Assembly: GCF_034555375.1 (NCBI RefSeq)
Contig: NZ_CP140706.1
Coordinates: 2,719,001-2,783,000, forward strand
Direction: 5' to 3'
Source: Pseudomonas sp. B33.4
GTDB lineage: Bacteria > Pseudomonadota > Gammaproteobacteria > Pseudomonadales > Pseudomonadaceae
DNA length: 64,000 nucleotides
This document shows, one piece after another, positions 12,001-18,574 of the stretch. Within the stretch, counting starts at the first letter, position 1, and each line of letters starts with the position of its first letter. Under the pieces are notes generated by a model. It was not told the DNA's origin and ran no database searches. It worked only from the letters and a program-made list of their open reading frames with translations. The position numbers and the translations under genes are program-made.

Positions 12001-15000
12001 TGGGAGGTAATCTGAAAGTCAATGCCGGTCGTGACATCACCGCCATTGCAAGCCAGATAGCTGCCCAACGCGACATTACGATGGCGGCCACCGGTGACTT
12101 GACCCTTTCCTCGGCAGCGAACGAGCAGCACACCTACAACAAGAGCAAAAAGGTCACCACTTCAACGGACAAAATCACCCAGGTTTCCACGACGGTGCAA
12201 AGTGGCGGCAATGTTTCCTTGAGCGCCGGTAATGACATGGAGATTGTCGCCAGCCGGATTGAAGGGGGTGGTGACGTCGATATCGATGCCGGGCGGGATC
12301 TGCTCGTGACCTCGGCCAAGGACGAAGATGCTTCGTTCTATCTCAAGAAAAGCAAAGGCTCATTCGGTCGCAAAAAGACGACCCAAAAGGAAAGCTACGA
12401 CAGCACCAACGTCGCCTCGGTGATCGAGGCTGGACGCAATCTGACCGTCAACGCCAGCCTGTCGGACAAGGGCGGTGTTTCCCTGGAGGGAGGGCACGAT
12501 GTCACGGTGATCGGTAGTCAGTTGAAAGCCGGAAACAATGTGGTTCTGGGCGCGTTGAACGATATCTCGGTGCTCTCGGCGACTGACGAACACAGTGATT
12601 TCAGCAAGACCACTAAAAAGGGCTCCTTCGGTCTCTCCAAAAGTGGCAAAAGTGCGGTCAACTCCAGCACCCGTCAAGTCGCCAGCCAGTTGCAGGCAGG
12701 CAATGACATCGTCGTTGCTTCGGGTAAAGACTTCCTCCTCCGGGGCAGTACTGCTGCAGCGGGCAACGATGCCGAGTTCCGTGCCGGTCTGGTGGATGAC
12801 ACCGGCGACATCAATCTGATTTCGGCCAATGACACGGACTACAGCCGAAGCGAAGCCTATAAAAAGAAAACCGGTCTTTCGGTCTCGGGTGGCTTCCTTT
12901 CCCTTTCTTCGGCCAAAGAAGCAGGGCGGCTGGGTGAAGGTAACACCAGCGTGGGCAGCCTGGTCACGGCTGGCCGTGACACGATCCTCAGTGCCGAGCG
13001 CGATATCAATATGGTGGGCAGCGGTATCGACGCTGGCCGTCATGTCAGCATGGACGCCGGCCGGGACGTCAACGTCCTGGCGGCAGCCAATGACCGTGCC
13101 GAGCAGGCATGGTCGAAGTCCAGGCAGACAGGCATCGGCATTTCCAGTGATGACAATGGCGTGGGTTTCTTTGCCGGTGTCGATGGCCTCAAGGAAAAGA
13201 ATCGACGCGAACAGCAGACCGGTGCCGCCAGCCAGATCAGTGCGGGGCAGGATCTGACCGTCAACGCCAAGCGCGATATCAATCAGATTGGCTCGGACCT
13301 ACAGGCCAGTAACGATATCGACCTGACTGCCGGTCGCAACATCAACATCGATGCCGGCCGCGAAACCCTGTTGGTAGAACAGCAACGCGAGACCGAGCGC
13401 AACGGTCTGGGCGTGCGTATCGACCACAACTATGGCCAGACGAAAGACGCAGTCAACGGTGCGGGCAAGGGCGAGGACAATGTCAGCAAGGGCTCCAGTA
13501 CCCTCAAGGCCGTGGACGGCATCAGCCAGTTCCTCTCCGGGCCGACAGCAGACGTCAAGTTCGGCAACAGCAAGCAGAGCAGCAGTCAGCAGACCATCGA
13601 GCAGAGCAGCCGATCGTCGACGCTGAATGCCGGTCACGATCTGAACCTCAATGCCAAGAACGACGTAACGGTAAAAGGGGCGAAATTCCTCGCCGGACGC
13701 GACATCAATGTCGTCGGTCGTGACGTCACGTTCGATGTGGCCAAGGGCAGTGTCAACCAGGACAGCACGCAGCGCGAAAGTTGGGGCGGTATCCATGGCG
13801 GCACCAGTGGCGGCTTCAAGATCGGCATCGGTGGCAGCTATGGCATCGCCACTGAAGACGGCTCACATGGCACGTCTACGCCGACGCAACTGGGCGCCGG
13901 CCGGGACGTCAACTTGCAAGCTAACCATGATCTGAATCTGATCGGTACCCAGGTCACTGCTCGCCGGGATATCGAGCTTAATGCCTTCAACGATCTCAAT
14001 ATCCGCTCGGCGCAGAATGACAACAGCAGCGATAGCAACCGGCACAACGGTGGCGGCGAAGTGGGTCTGGTGTTCGGTTCCGAAGGTGTTGGCGTTTACG
14101 CCAGTGTCAGCATGGGCAAAGGCGATCTGGAGCGCGAGGGCAACCGCCAGCAAGAGGCTTACCTCTACGCCGGCGACCGCTTGGGTTTCACCAGCGGCAA
14201 GGACACCAATATCGCCGGCGCCACGTTGCGCGGCGATGAGGTGAATGGTCGAGTGGGCGGCGATCTGAATGTTTCGTCTGTGGCCGACACCGGAAAAGTG
14301 AAGGGTAAAGAGTTCGATATCAGCGTGACCGCCACATTTGGTCCGGCGCCCGGTGTCAGTGGTTCGGTCGGCTACGGCCAAACCACGGGCAAGACCAAAT
14401 GGATCGAACAGCAAACCACTATCACCGGTAAAAACAAGGTTGATATCCGCACCGAAAATCACACCCAGCTGGACGGTGCGCTGATCGCTGCCGACAACGG
14501 CAATCTGAAACTGGATACCGGCACACTGGGCTTCAGTGACATTGCCGGTTCCGACAGGGAGCATGGTTACTACCTCAACGCAGGTGGCAGTTATACAAAA
14601 GGAAAGAGCGGTGCTGCGCAGGACTCCAGCCAATTAAGTAAAGGCAATGAAGGCGAGAACGGCTGGAGCGTCAGCGGCTGGAAATACGACAAGGACCGCG
14701 AACAGATCGTACGAGGCACCGTCGGCGCCGGCGAAATTGTGGTGCGCCAAGATGCCGGGACCGGCAAGGATTCGACAGTCGGTTTGAATCGCGATGTCGA
14801 CAAGGGCTACGAAATTACCAAGGACAAGGAGTCACGTACCGATCTGTACGTGAGCAAATCGTCCCTTGAGGCCGTAGCGGATCCTTCCGGCACGTTGCAG
14901 GCCTGGGCAGAGAAAATTGAGAACTACGCGGACGCAACGCAAGGTTCCTTTGAGGCAGCGCTCAGCCTGATTACCGGACCGGTCAACGTAGTGGGTCAGG

Positions 15001-16421
15001 CCTGGAACAATCTTCAGGCACAGCGAGTATCGCTGGATGAAGTTCCAGCGACAGCGCGCAAGGACCTGGGTGACGACCTGGCCCTGAACATCGCGAAGAA
15101 TCTGGTTCGAAATGGCGGGAAGCCGGGAGATATCAATAATCTGAAACCGGAGGATGTCGCGGTCATCCGTAAATACGCCAAGGTGTTTGCCGAATTTGCC
15201 AAGTGCAGCGATTCAGGCGGGTGTGGTGCTGATGGCGATAAACCGGGGAATCCGGACGTTAACAAGTACCGCGATAACAACAAAAACAACCTGACCACTT
15301 TGCTCAAGGATTTGCGTCCAGGCACCCCGGGCGGCAAGTTGTTGGCTGAGACTGAGCGGTTACAGAGCTTCATGGATGGACTGCACAAGGAGGAGGCCCA
15401 GTTGCTGGCTCTGGGTATCCAGGCAGCGATGGGCCCGGCAAAAATGGCTCTTGGTCTTGCCGGAAATGTTCTGATCGCCAAGTTGTTTGGCGACAAAATA
15501 GACGCGGCCAAAGACGCCATTTCCAAAGGCATTGCCAGTGAACTGAGCGGTGAGGACAAAGACCGGCTGGAGCACAGTGACAACACCTTTAAAACGATGT
15601 TTGCCGCTGGAGCGACCGAACAGCAGGGCGACATCTATGTACGCGGCGCAACTACTCTGCTGAACATCGCCTTGGGCACCGCAGCCAACATGGCAGGCAG
15701 TGTCACTGGCAAGGTCTTCAGTGTCGCGGGTAACAAGGGCACTACCGGCGGGAAACTTACCGATCCGATTGAACCCAAGCACCCGGGCTGGGCAAATGAG
15801 TTTGGTGATACTCCGGGCAAAGGATGGGTAGACGGGCCAACGGTCAAACCTCCTGTTTCGCCAGTGCATGGTGACGGGGCGAAACCCCACGTCGAGGCGG
15901 TGGTAAAAGTCGAGACTGCCAAGTCCGTCAAAGGCAGTCATGAATATGAACTGCTCAACAATCCTGCTGCCAGAAGCCCCAACACCCGTTATGAGCTGGA
16001 TAATGGCAATACGTTTACGACCAACAGTAAGGGTATGGTGGAAGAGCTGACGTTCACCCCGACCAAAGAGAAGGTGCCTCGGGACTCAAGGCAGACGGAG
16101 GCGGGTAAAGAAGGGCGGGATAGCGACGTGGGCGGGCATGCTCAGGCATGCAGCCAGGGCGGAACCTGCGATCAGTATAATCTCTTCCCACAGGACAAGA
16201 ACTTCAACAATTCGGCCTACAAAGTGTTCTATGAAAACAGGGTCAGAGAGGCGCTGGACGATCCTGCCCGCACTGTAGGGCCGACGACAGTCAAGTTTGA
16301 GCGTGCTGATCCCGGCTCAATACGACCTGATTCGCTAATATTGACGTACATCATTGACGGTAAACCAAAAACCGTGACTTTCAAAAATGAAGCCCATCAA
16401 ACTCCGGAGGTAAGCGGGTGA
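3009..16421 (+). CDS. CdiA/FhaB-family two-partner-secreted exoprotein with C-terminal nuclease toxin
   Basis: A 4470-residue TpsA exoprotein. I chose the ATG at 3009 because it has AAAGAG 9 nt upstream and starts an extended signal peptide ending near WQPMWAQA; an upstream in-frame start adds 24 unlikely residues. Domains: TPS secretion domain about residues 45-330; a very long haemagglutinin repeat region with recurring LDN-G units to about 2300; a non-repetitive stretch about 2370-2810 that could hold the receptor-binding region; a second haemagglutinin repeat block about 2818-3860; a pretoxin/entry region about 3950-4310; and a C-terminal toxin of about 150 residues. The toxin contains SDVGGHAQ followed by YNLFPQDKNFN, matching the GGH...NL.PQ..NFN pattern of Endonuclea_NS_2-type beta-beta-alpha-metal nucleases. 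The classical VENN junction is absent; ELLNNP sits near the expected border. The gene overlaps its putative immunity gene by 4 bp. No partner transporter is nearby. Confidence 0.92.
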   Translation: MDVRQYAFLALQPAAAVKKRESFLGMPKRGLAFLLANVMFWQPMWAQADGIVVASPNTSLDRAGNGVPIINIATPNASGLSHNQFHDYNVGAQGVILNNGSTQTTATQLGGHIIGNPNLKNSGSAQAILNEVISGNPSQLRGYTEVAGQSARVIVANPYGITCNGCGFINSPRVTLTTGKPVLDNGRLDRFQVDQGSVAIEGAGLNATNVDRFEIITRSAKINAQLQAQNLTIVAGRNDVNAQTLNATARAEDGSAKPQLAIDSSALGGMYAGAIKLVGTEAGVGVKLDGKLIASGGDIQLDANGQLSLADTSATGAVNVKAASLDAQSPIYAGTALNVQTQGNLTNRQTLAARDSISLSAGGQLTNAGTIEAGVNADGSRNANGDLSITAQNLDNTGKSLTASRNLTVNTAQTLNNQRGTLSAQTAAVSAGTLDNSDGGKVQTSAHLKLNTGRVNNAHGVISADGLDINALSLNNREGVVTSDSDLHLTLEQSLDNHSGEVSSAGVSRVDANRVDNTSGLMTGTDQLTLAVKSDLINHLGVLGAGGGLQINADNLDNSSAGKILSESGVDLRVNRVLDNRNNGLISAGNTLQLQALDVDNRGGSLTGKQRVALTSTTLDNRGARLTADGDLQLRVDQLDNRQQGLVNAQGTLDFQGTLLNNQQGVLGAVGPLYLQVKTLDNTGGRISSSADLTAHADRLSQQSGKLMALGNLSLFGTYLDNQSGGLIGATKALKLNVDVLDNRGGEISAGANIDVSGTQLDNSNQGKVLAGSDLGLRVARVINQAQGLLRGKGAVLIKGQHLDNTQGQLLGQQSVNIDLSAELDNTRGKLASAGSLVLNSGAALINQEGVLTSEAGVSISSASLDNHAGEISSRADLKLVTGDLNNTLGGRLISNDRLDLVAGQVSNGLDSRIASDNALIASVTGLDQQGGQLFSKHSLSLDLNQGRLSNQGLINAPLLVLKNLATVDNHAGEISSAQGFTLNAASLDNSNGKLISNQALTIRIEQALVNAKGLISASALNQHSASLDNSEGLLSSRGELNVDVDDEFVNRNGSVVGDGHTRLTAQQLNNDNGKVSSKGDLSGRFTDVSNQSGSLTTLGMLKLDAGTLHNQKEGLLGGVAGGVLNIGALDNRGGEITSNGSLQLTGLKLDNSDSGQISASGWLHLTVDEVLNRNQGRLAAQTGLSLLGTTLTNTGGSLSSQQNLDVQLLGNLDNGQGELSSEGLLTVSAASLSNRLGILTSARNLAVSTMQGLDNQGGEIVTDAALKLQAGRVDNSHGGTLSSRAAMVVGTGDFNNSNAGNVSSASTLDIRAQQLSNNAGGRITSSGDLSVIASGLDQQGGKLFSEASVSLDLNGGQLDNRSGLINGPLLLLKNLKAVDNRGGEISSVQGFSLNTENLDNDNGKILSQQGLILRIEQALNNAKGLIAAQSLDGHAARLDNEGGTLSSRSDLTLGVDGLLINRSKGLITADGNLTLASNGLDNQQGTLLGTAIGIDLGSVAADLNNAAGLITTAGELSIKHLRDLNNQGGEISTSQNLQLGARVLDNGSGKLLSNGTLQLQAGSVINQRGLLSGWQGLEVAADDLDNRNNGTLSSRDGNVDVRVANTLLNSAGGALVSHQALTVAANSLDNRDKGIVSSGAGQVLTIGAALRNGQGGLINSATTLSVQAREVDNDGGTIGAGEAIDITTATLDNTAGTLIGKDALTLNLLGVLTNTQGKLASAGDLLIRGASQVDNQGGQLASQHLLTLLTGGLDNRNRGTVAAAQALDIRADGAVQNGNGGLIYSQKAGLQLKAASLENADGAVQSEKGLVLDVSGKLDNQRGKIIAQSGDVTLGATSVDNRGGTLASLAGTLEVQTTGALRNGYDLSQNRQGGIIQAQRLSFTSASLDNNGGRVSAQNNDISITTGNFDNRNGGLYGQGAVRISANDFLNTGDIPGQVAGRQVDFSLTGLLDNRLGVIESDGQLKVSAASLNNQGGQLRALGKTGKTEFQIGGLFDNRNGRLETANYDLTLNAGNFQNAGGHVLHAGIGTFDISMANLTQAGGDLLTRGGLTLAADSWTNSGVIQAGRLTVNVNTLNQTAGGQLLASDSFVGSGGNWNNDGLIASDGSLGLTLGGVYSGNGRASSKGIFVLGAGQVNLTATASLAGGDATTLNVGGVLGNQGRISSAGGLTINAGGVNNYGTVASNQNLRLNAGNVLNDHGLLFSGAAMSLLTNDLVNKYGDVYSMDNLTVARDDAGNWTNRLENISGNIQSSGDMLLRASTLENRKDFFKVTSQLTSGAIGLRQTGNQSGHMVLMENYETKVEADSAAANISAGRNLDIAGGTLTNSASVITAGANLTANLSSFTNAGATLGTYSTLKSFALPEVRKDKAIIQLWRSFMEYNAVNDPSYKGPVGKQLAAFRSWDVNWNESVVTPRVSVATGGSQHTNIYFGWKHYTSSSGPEQFRSYSPAPAYNKANPAPLPAALQNVTFFDNKTITGPGVAGDATAVVQAGGSLTINATKNLTNSVERAGQPVSLKNGRTYESTLPGAPSVTVINVQSHLPPDLAQQQVNPLALSGFTLPQGQNGLFRLSGQTSTVAGNAGPDLRMGSATISVGKHEPGFPARPTTAIKAVDAASSTASSLAIDRVSKGFNVDDAASKLSAAMAGNSATQTAIPKRSMTAADSPFSAQNLNRVQGLPDTSVRSNPHKYLIETNPVLTDLKQFMSSDYLLANLGYDPDISAKRLGDGLYEQRLIQQAVVARTGQRFIDGQTSDEKLFKYLMDNAIKSKDQLNLAMGVSLSAEQVTALTHDIVWLEKHEVNGESVLVPVLYLAQANNRLAPNGALIAGNDINLIAGQDLNNVGTLRATNNLSATAGNNLVNSGLIEAGNRLDLLATNDLINAAGGIISGRDVSITATQGDLINERNVIQSQTTFGGTTLQRSYLDTAARIEAANNLSLTAGRDVSNLGSEIKSIGDTTIKAGRDVNITALERHDGLSIGSHSRTSTVVQNGAVVDVGGNLKVNAGRDITAIASQIAAQRDITMAATGDLTLSSAANEQHTYNKSKKVTTSTDKITQVSTTVQSGGNVSLSAGNDMEIVASRIEGGGDVDIDAGRDLLVTSAKDEDASFYLKKSKGSFGRKKTTQKESYDSTNVASVIEAGRNLTVNASLSDKGGVSLEGGHDVTVIGSQLKAGNNVVLGALNDISVLSATDEHSDFSKTTKKGSFGLSKSGKSAVNSSTRQVASQLQAGNDIVVASGKDFLLRGSTAAAGNDAEFRAGLVDDTGDINLISANDTDYSRSEAYKKKTGLSVSGGFLSLSSAKEAGRLGEGNTSVGSLVTAGRDTILSAERDINMVGSGIDAGRHVSMDAGRDVNVLAAANDRAEQAWSKSRQTGIGISSDDNGVGFFAGVDGLKEKNRREQQTGAASQISAGQDLTVNAKRDINQIGSDLQASNDIDLTAGRNINIDAGRETLLVEQQRETERNGLGVRIDHNYGQTKDAVNGAGKGEDNVSKGSSTLKAVDGISQFLSGPTADVKFGNSKQSSSQQTIEQSSRSSTLNAGHDLNLNAKNDVTVKGAKFLAGRDINVVGRDVTFDVAKGSVNQDSTQRESWGGIHGGTSGGFKIGIGGSYGIATEDGSHGTSTPTQLGAGRDVNLQANHDLNLIGTQVTARRDIELNAFNDLNIRSAQNDNSSDSNRHNGGGEVGLVFGSEGVGVYASVSMGKGDLEREGNRQQEAYLYAGDRLGFTSGKDTNIAGATLRGDEVNGRVGGDLNVSSVADTGKVKGKEFDISVTATFGPAPGVSGSVGYGQTTGKTKWIEQQTTITGKNKVDIRTENHTQLDGALIAADNGNLKLDTGTLGFSDIAGSDREHGYYLNAGGSYTKGKSGAAQDSSQLSKGNEGENGWSVSGWKYDKDREQIVRGTVGAGEIVVRQDAGTGKDSTVGLNRDVDKGYEITKDKESRTDLYVSKSSLEAVADPSGTLQAWAEKIENYADATQGSFEAALSLITGPVNVVGQAWNNLQAQRVSLDEVPATARKDLGDDLALNIAKNLVRNGGKPGDINNLKPEDVAVIRKYAKVFAEFAKCSDSGGCGADGDKPGNPDVNKYRDNNKNNLTTLLKDLRPGTPGGKLLAETERLQSFMDGLHKEEAQLLALGIQAAMGPAKMALGLAGNVLIAKLFGDKIDAAKDAISKGIASELSGEDKDRLEHSDNTFKTMFAAGATEQQGDIYVRGATTLLNIALGTAANMAGSVTGKVFSVAGNKGTTGGKLTDPIEPKHPGWANEFGDTPGKGWVDGPTVKPPVSPVHGDGAKPHVEAVVKVETAKSVKGSHEYELLNNPAARSPNTRYELDNGNTFTTNSKGMVEELTFTPTKEKVPRDSRQTEAGKEGRDSDVGGHAQACSQGGTCDQYNLFPQDKNFNNSAYKVFYENRVREALDDPARTVGPTTVKFERADPGSIRPDSLILTYIIDGKPKTVTFKNEAHQTPEVSG
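16406..16420 (+). promoter_or_regulatory. Shine-Dalgarno and GTG start of the immunity gene inside the toxin gene end
   Basis: GGAGG at 16406-16410 lies 7 nt upstream of a GTG start (16418-16420). That GTG overlaps the exoprotein TGA stop (16419-16421) as GTGA. The strong SD decides this start and couples immunity synthesis to toxin translation. Confidence 0.75.
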
Positions 16422-16720
16422 TTACTGAAGATTTCGAACTCGTCAAAGAGATTTTTAAACTTGTTGAAGCGGGAATTATTCAAGGTTATGACGCCTTTCG
16501 GTATAGCGTTGAGTGGGGGGGTAATTACATGGAGGCCGACCTCGCCGTTGAAAGAAATGGCGCAGAAATCTGGGACGCTGAAACTGATTTCAATAATTCG
16601 AAAATCTATGCGCTTGTAGAAAAGTTACATGAGAATGCAGACGCTCGCGGCGAGCCATGGACATCCTTTGTCCTGTCTTATCGCGAAGGCGAACAAGTGA
16701 AAACGAAATTCAAGTATTGA
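16418..16720 (+). CDS. Putative CDI immunity protein
   Basis: A 100-residue acidic cytoplasmic protein with no signal peptide or membrane segment. Its position, 4 bp inside the end of the toxin-bearing exoprotein gene, makes it the expected cognate immunity protein that blocks the nuclease domain of CdiA from sister cells. The sequence has a W-x-x-x-F pattern near the end and a Lys-rich tail (KTKFKY) and loosely resembles the DUF600/YezG type of nuclease immunity proteins; that comparison is from memory and uncertain. Base composition is more AT-rich than the exoprotein body, as is common for exchanged toxin-immunity tips. The role is an inference from context; the gene itself is well supported by the overlap and SD. 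Confidence 0.8.
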   Translation: MITEDFELVKEIFKLVEAGIIQGYDAFRYSVEWGGNYMEADLAVERNGAEIWDAETDFNNSKIYALVEKLHENADARGEPWTSFVLSYREGEQVKTKFKY

Positions 16721-16759
16721 TCCGGGGGACGCCGCATTTCCGCGTTCCGGGTAACGAAC

Positions 16760-16785
16760 GGGTGGCTCTGGCCACCTGTCGTTTA
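16760..16785 (+). terminator. Possible terminator after the immunity gene
   Basis: A 6-bp GC stem GGTGGC/GCCACC with a TCTG loop (16761-16776) is followed by a weak T-containing stretch. The gene on the other side is convergent, so it could serve this operon. The U-tract is poor, hence low confidence. A second inverted repeat, TCGGCAGG (16861-16868) with CCTGCCGA (16894-16901), follows. Confidence 0.35.
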
Positions 16786-16936
16786 TCTGACCAGCGCAGC
16801 AAGACAGACCCAGAGTGATGCCTGTCTATCCAGTCCGAAGGGGGAGTTTCGTCGTGCCCTTCGGCAGGCAAGGTCAGCTCGTTGCAAGTCAGACCTGCCG
16901 ATACATCCCTCAAGTGTTCGTTAAGGGATCGTGCGT

Positions 16937-18574
16937 TCACTTCGGATAAAGCGGCGGCAACCCACTGTCACCCACCGGATCCTGCACCCGTTCCGCCGCC
17001 GGTATAGTGCGGATCGCCCGCCACAAATCCTCACCCTGCCAATGCTGCCCCGTCTCGCTGTACAACGCACCATTGAGCCCATCCAGCGCATCCGACAACG
17101 GCACAAACCGCGCCGCCATGTCCGCCAGCGTCTCCGGCTGCTGCCGCGCCCACGCATCCAGTGCCTGCCGCGTGGCCTGCGGATCATTCGCCTGACTCGC
17201 CCGCTTGATGTCATCCATCAACGTGCGCGGGCTCGGGCCGGTTTGGGCGGCGCGATGCACCGCCGGTTGCCAGCGTGCGCGCCACCACAGGCCGAAGCCG
17301 AGCAGGGTGGTGCAGGCGAGGATCAGGGTGCTGAGTTTCCACCACCACAACACATCGTTATCGACGATGCTCGGCTGCAGGTTGCCGGTCGGGGTGTCGA
17401 CTTGCAGGCTCGGGTTGGTGGCCACTTGCAGGGTGCGCGCCGGCAGGCTGCTGTGTTCAAGGTGATCTTCGAAGGTGTTCCACCAGACCACGTCTACCGT
17501 CGGCAAGTCGATGGCGCCGCTGCGACTTGGCACCAGCGCTTCGCGTTCTTCGCGGCTGCCGACAATGCCCCGGTCAGTGCTCTGGTTGCTCAGCACCGGT
17601 TGATCGGGGTAGCGGCGCAGGCCGTTGACGTCGGTAGCGGGCAGCGCCGGCAGTTGCGAGGCGGCCAGGCCTTCGACTTTAAGCGTCAGGCTGCGGGTCA
17701 GGGAGTCGCCGACCTGACTGTGTTCCGGTTCCGGGTTCCAGCTTTCGCTCAGGCTCAGGCTGCGCGCGGGCAGCCAGGGCGCGTCGACCGGGTAGGTCAG
17801 GGGTTTGGGTTTGACCGTCAGCGGGATTTCGGACGAACTCACGCGCATCAGTTTGCCCGGTTTCGGCCCCTGCGCATTGGCGTCCTGAGACGGCTGCGTA
17901 TCGACCAGTGTTGCGCTGAAGGTCTGCGGCGTAATGGTCAGCAAACCGCTGTGCTGCGGGTAGATTGCGTAGCGCATTTCGATCACGCCATGGCGCACAC
18001 CGTTGAGGTCTTTTTCGTAGGTGCGCGTGTCGCCGAGCTGCTCGATGCGCGCATCGGCAATTTGCAGGGGCGTCAGGCTGCTGTCGTCGTACAGCGACAC
18101 CGAATGGTAGATGCGCAACGTCAGGATCACCTGCGCCTGCACGTAGACGCTCGACTGGTCGAGGCTGGCCTCGATGAACACCGGATCAAGGCTGTTCTTG
18201 TTTTCGCGGGTGTCGCTTTCGACCACTTGCACGGTGATCGGCTGGCTCTGCGCGTCGCCCAGTTGCAGCGGCGGGATCACCACGCTGCCGTTCTCTTTGG
18301 GCAGCAGGGTGATGATCCAGCGCGTGGTCGCGCGGTTGTCGCCATTGAGGGTGTTGAGCTGGTTGACCTGCCGCGTGCCGCGCACTTCGAACAACGCTTC
18401 CAGTGCGGTAAGGTCGGGTTTGCCGAACTGGGTGACGTCGCTGGTTTCGAGGGTGAGTTCGACCGTCTCGCCGGAGTTCAGGCGACTGCGATCCACGCTG
18501 GCCGTCAGCTCGGCCGCCTGGGCGGTGGCCGTGCAGAGCAGCAGGGGCAGCAAGAGAGCGGTGAAGCGGGTCAT
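16937..18574 (-). CDS. batD: BatD-family exported protein
   Basis: A 545-residue protein of the BatD/oxygen-tolerance family, last gene of a MoxR-Bat operon. It has a signal peptide (about residues 1-20, ending TAQAAE), a large periplasmic part built of beta-rich repeats with the family-typical RSRLNSGETVELTLE opening, and one membrane segment near residue 420 (LILACTTLLGFGLWW) followed by a cytoplasmic helical tail. Its start overlaps the stop of the upstream VWA/TPR gene (ATGA). In other bacteria Bat proteins work with the MoxR ATPase in envelope-stress or complex-assembly roles; the exact job in Pseudomonas is not settled. Confidence 0.85.
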   Translation of the reverse strand: MTRFTALLLPLLLCTATAQAAELTASVDRSRLNSGETVELTLETSDVTQFGKPDLTALEALFEVRGTRQVNQLNTLNGDNRATTRWIITLLPKENGSVVIPPLQLGDAQSQPITVQVVESDTRENKNSLDPVFIEASLDQSSVYVQAQVILTLRIYHSVSLYDDSSLTPLQIADARIEQLGDTRTYEKDLNGVRHGVIEMRYAIYPQHSGLLTITPQTFSATLVDTQPSQDANAQGPKPGKLMRVSSSEIPLTVKPKPLTYPVDAPWLPARSLSLSESWNPEPEHSQVGDSLTRSLTLKVEGLAASQLPALPATDVNGLRRYPDQPVLSNQSTDRGIVGSREEREALVPSRSGAIDLPTVDVVWWNTFEDHLEHSSLPARTLQVATNPSLQVDTPTGNLQPSIVDNDVLWWWKLSTLILACTTLLGFGLWWRARWQPAVHRAAQTGPSPRTLMDDIKRASQANDPQATRQALDAWARQQPETLADMAARFVPLSDALDGLNGALYSETGQHWQGEDLWRAIRTIPAAERVQDPVGDSGLPPLYPK

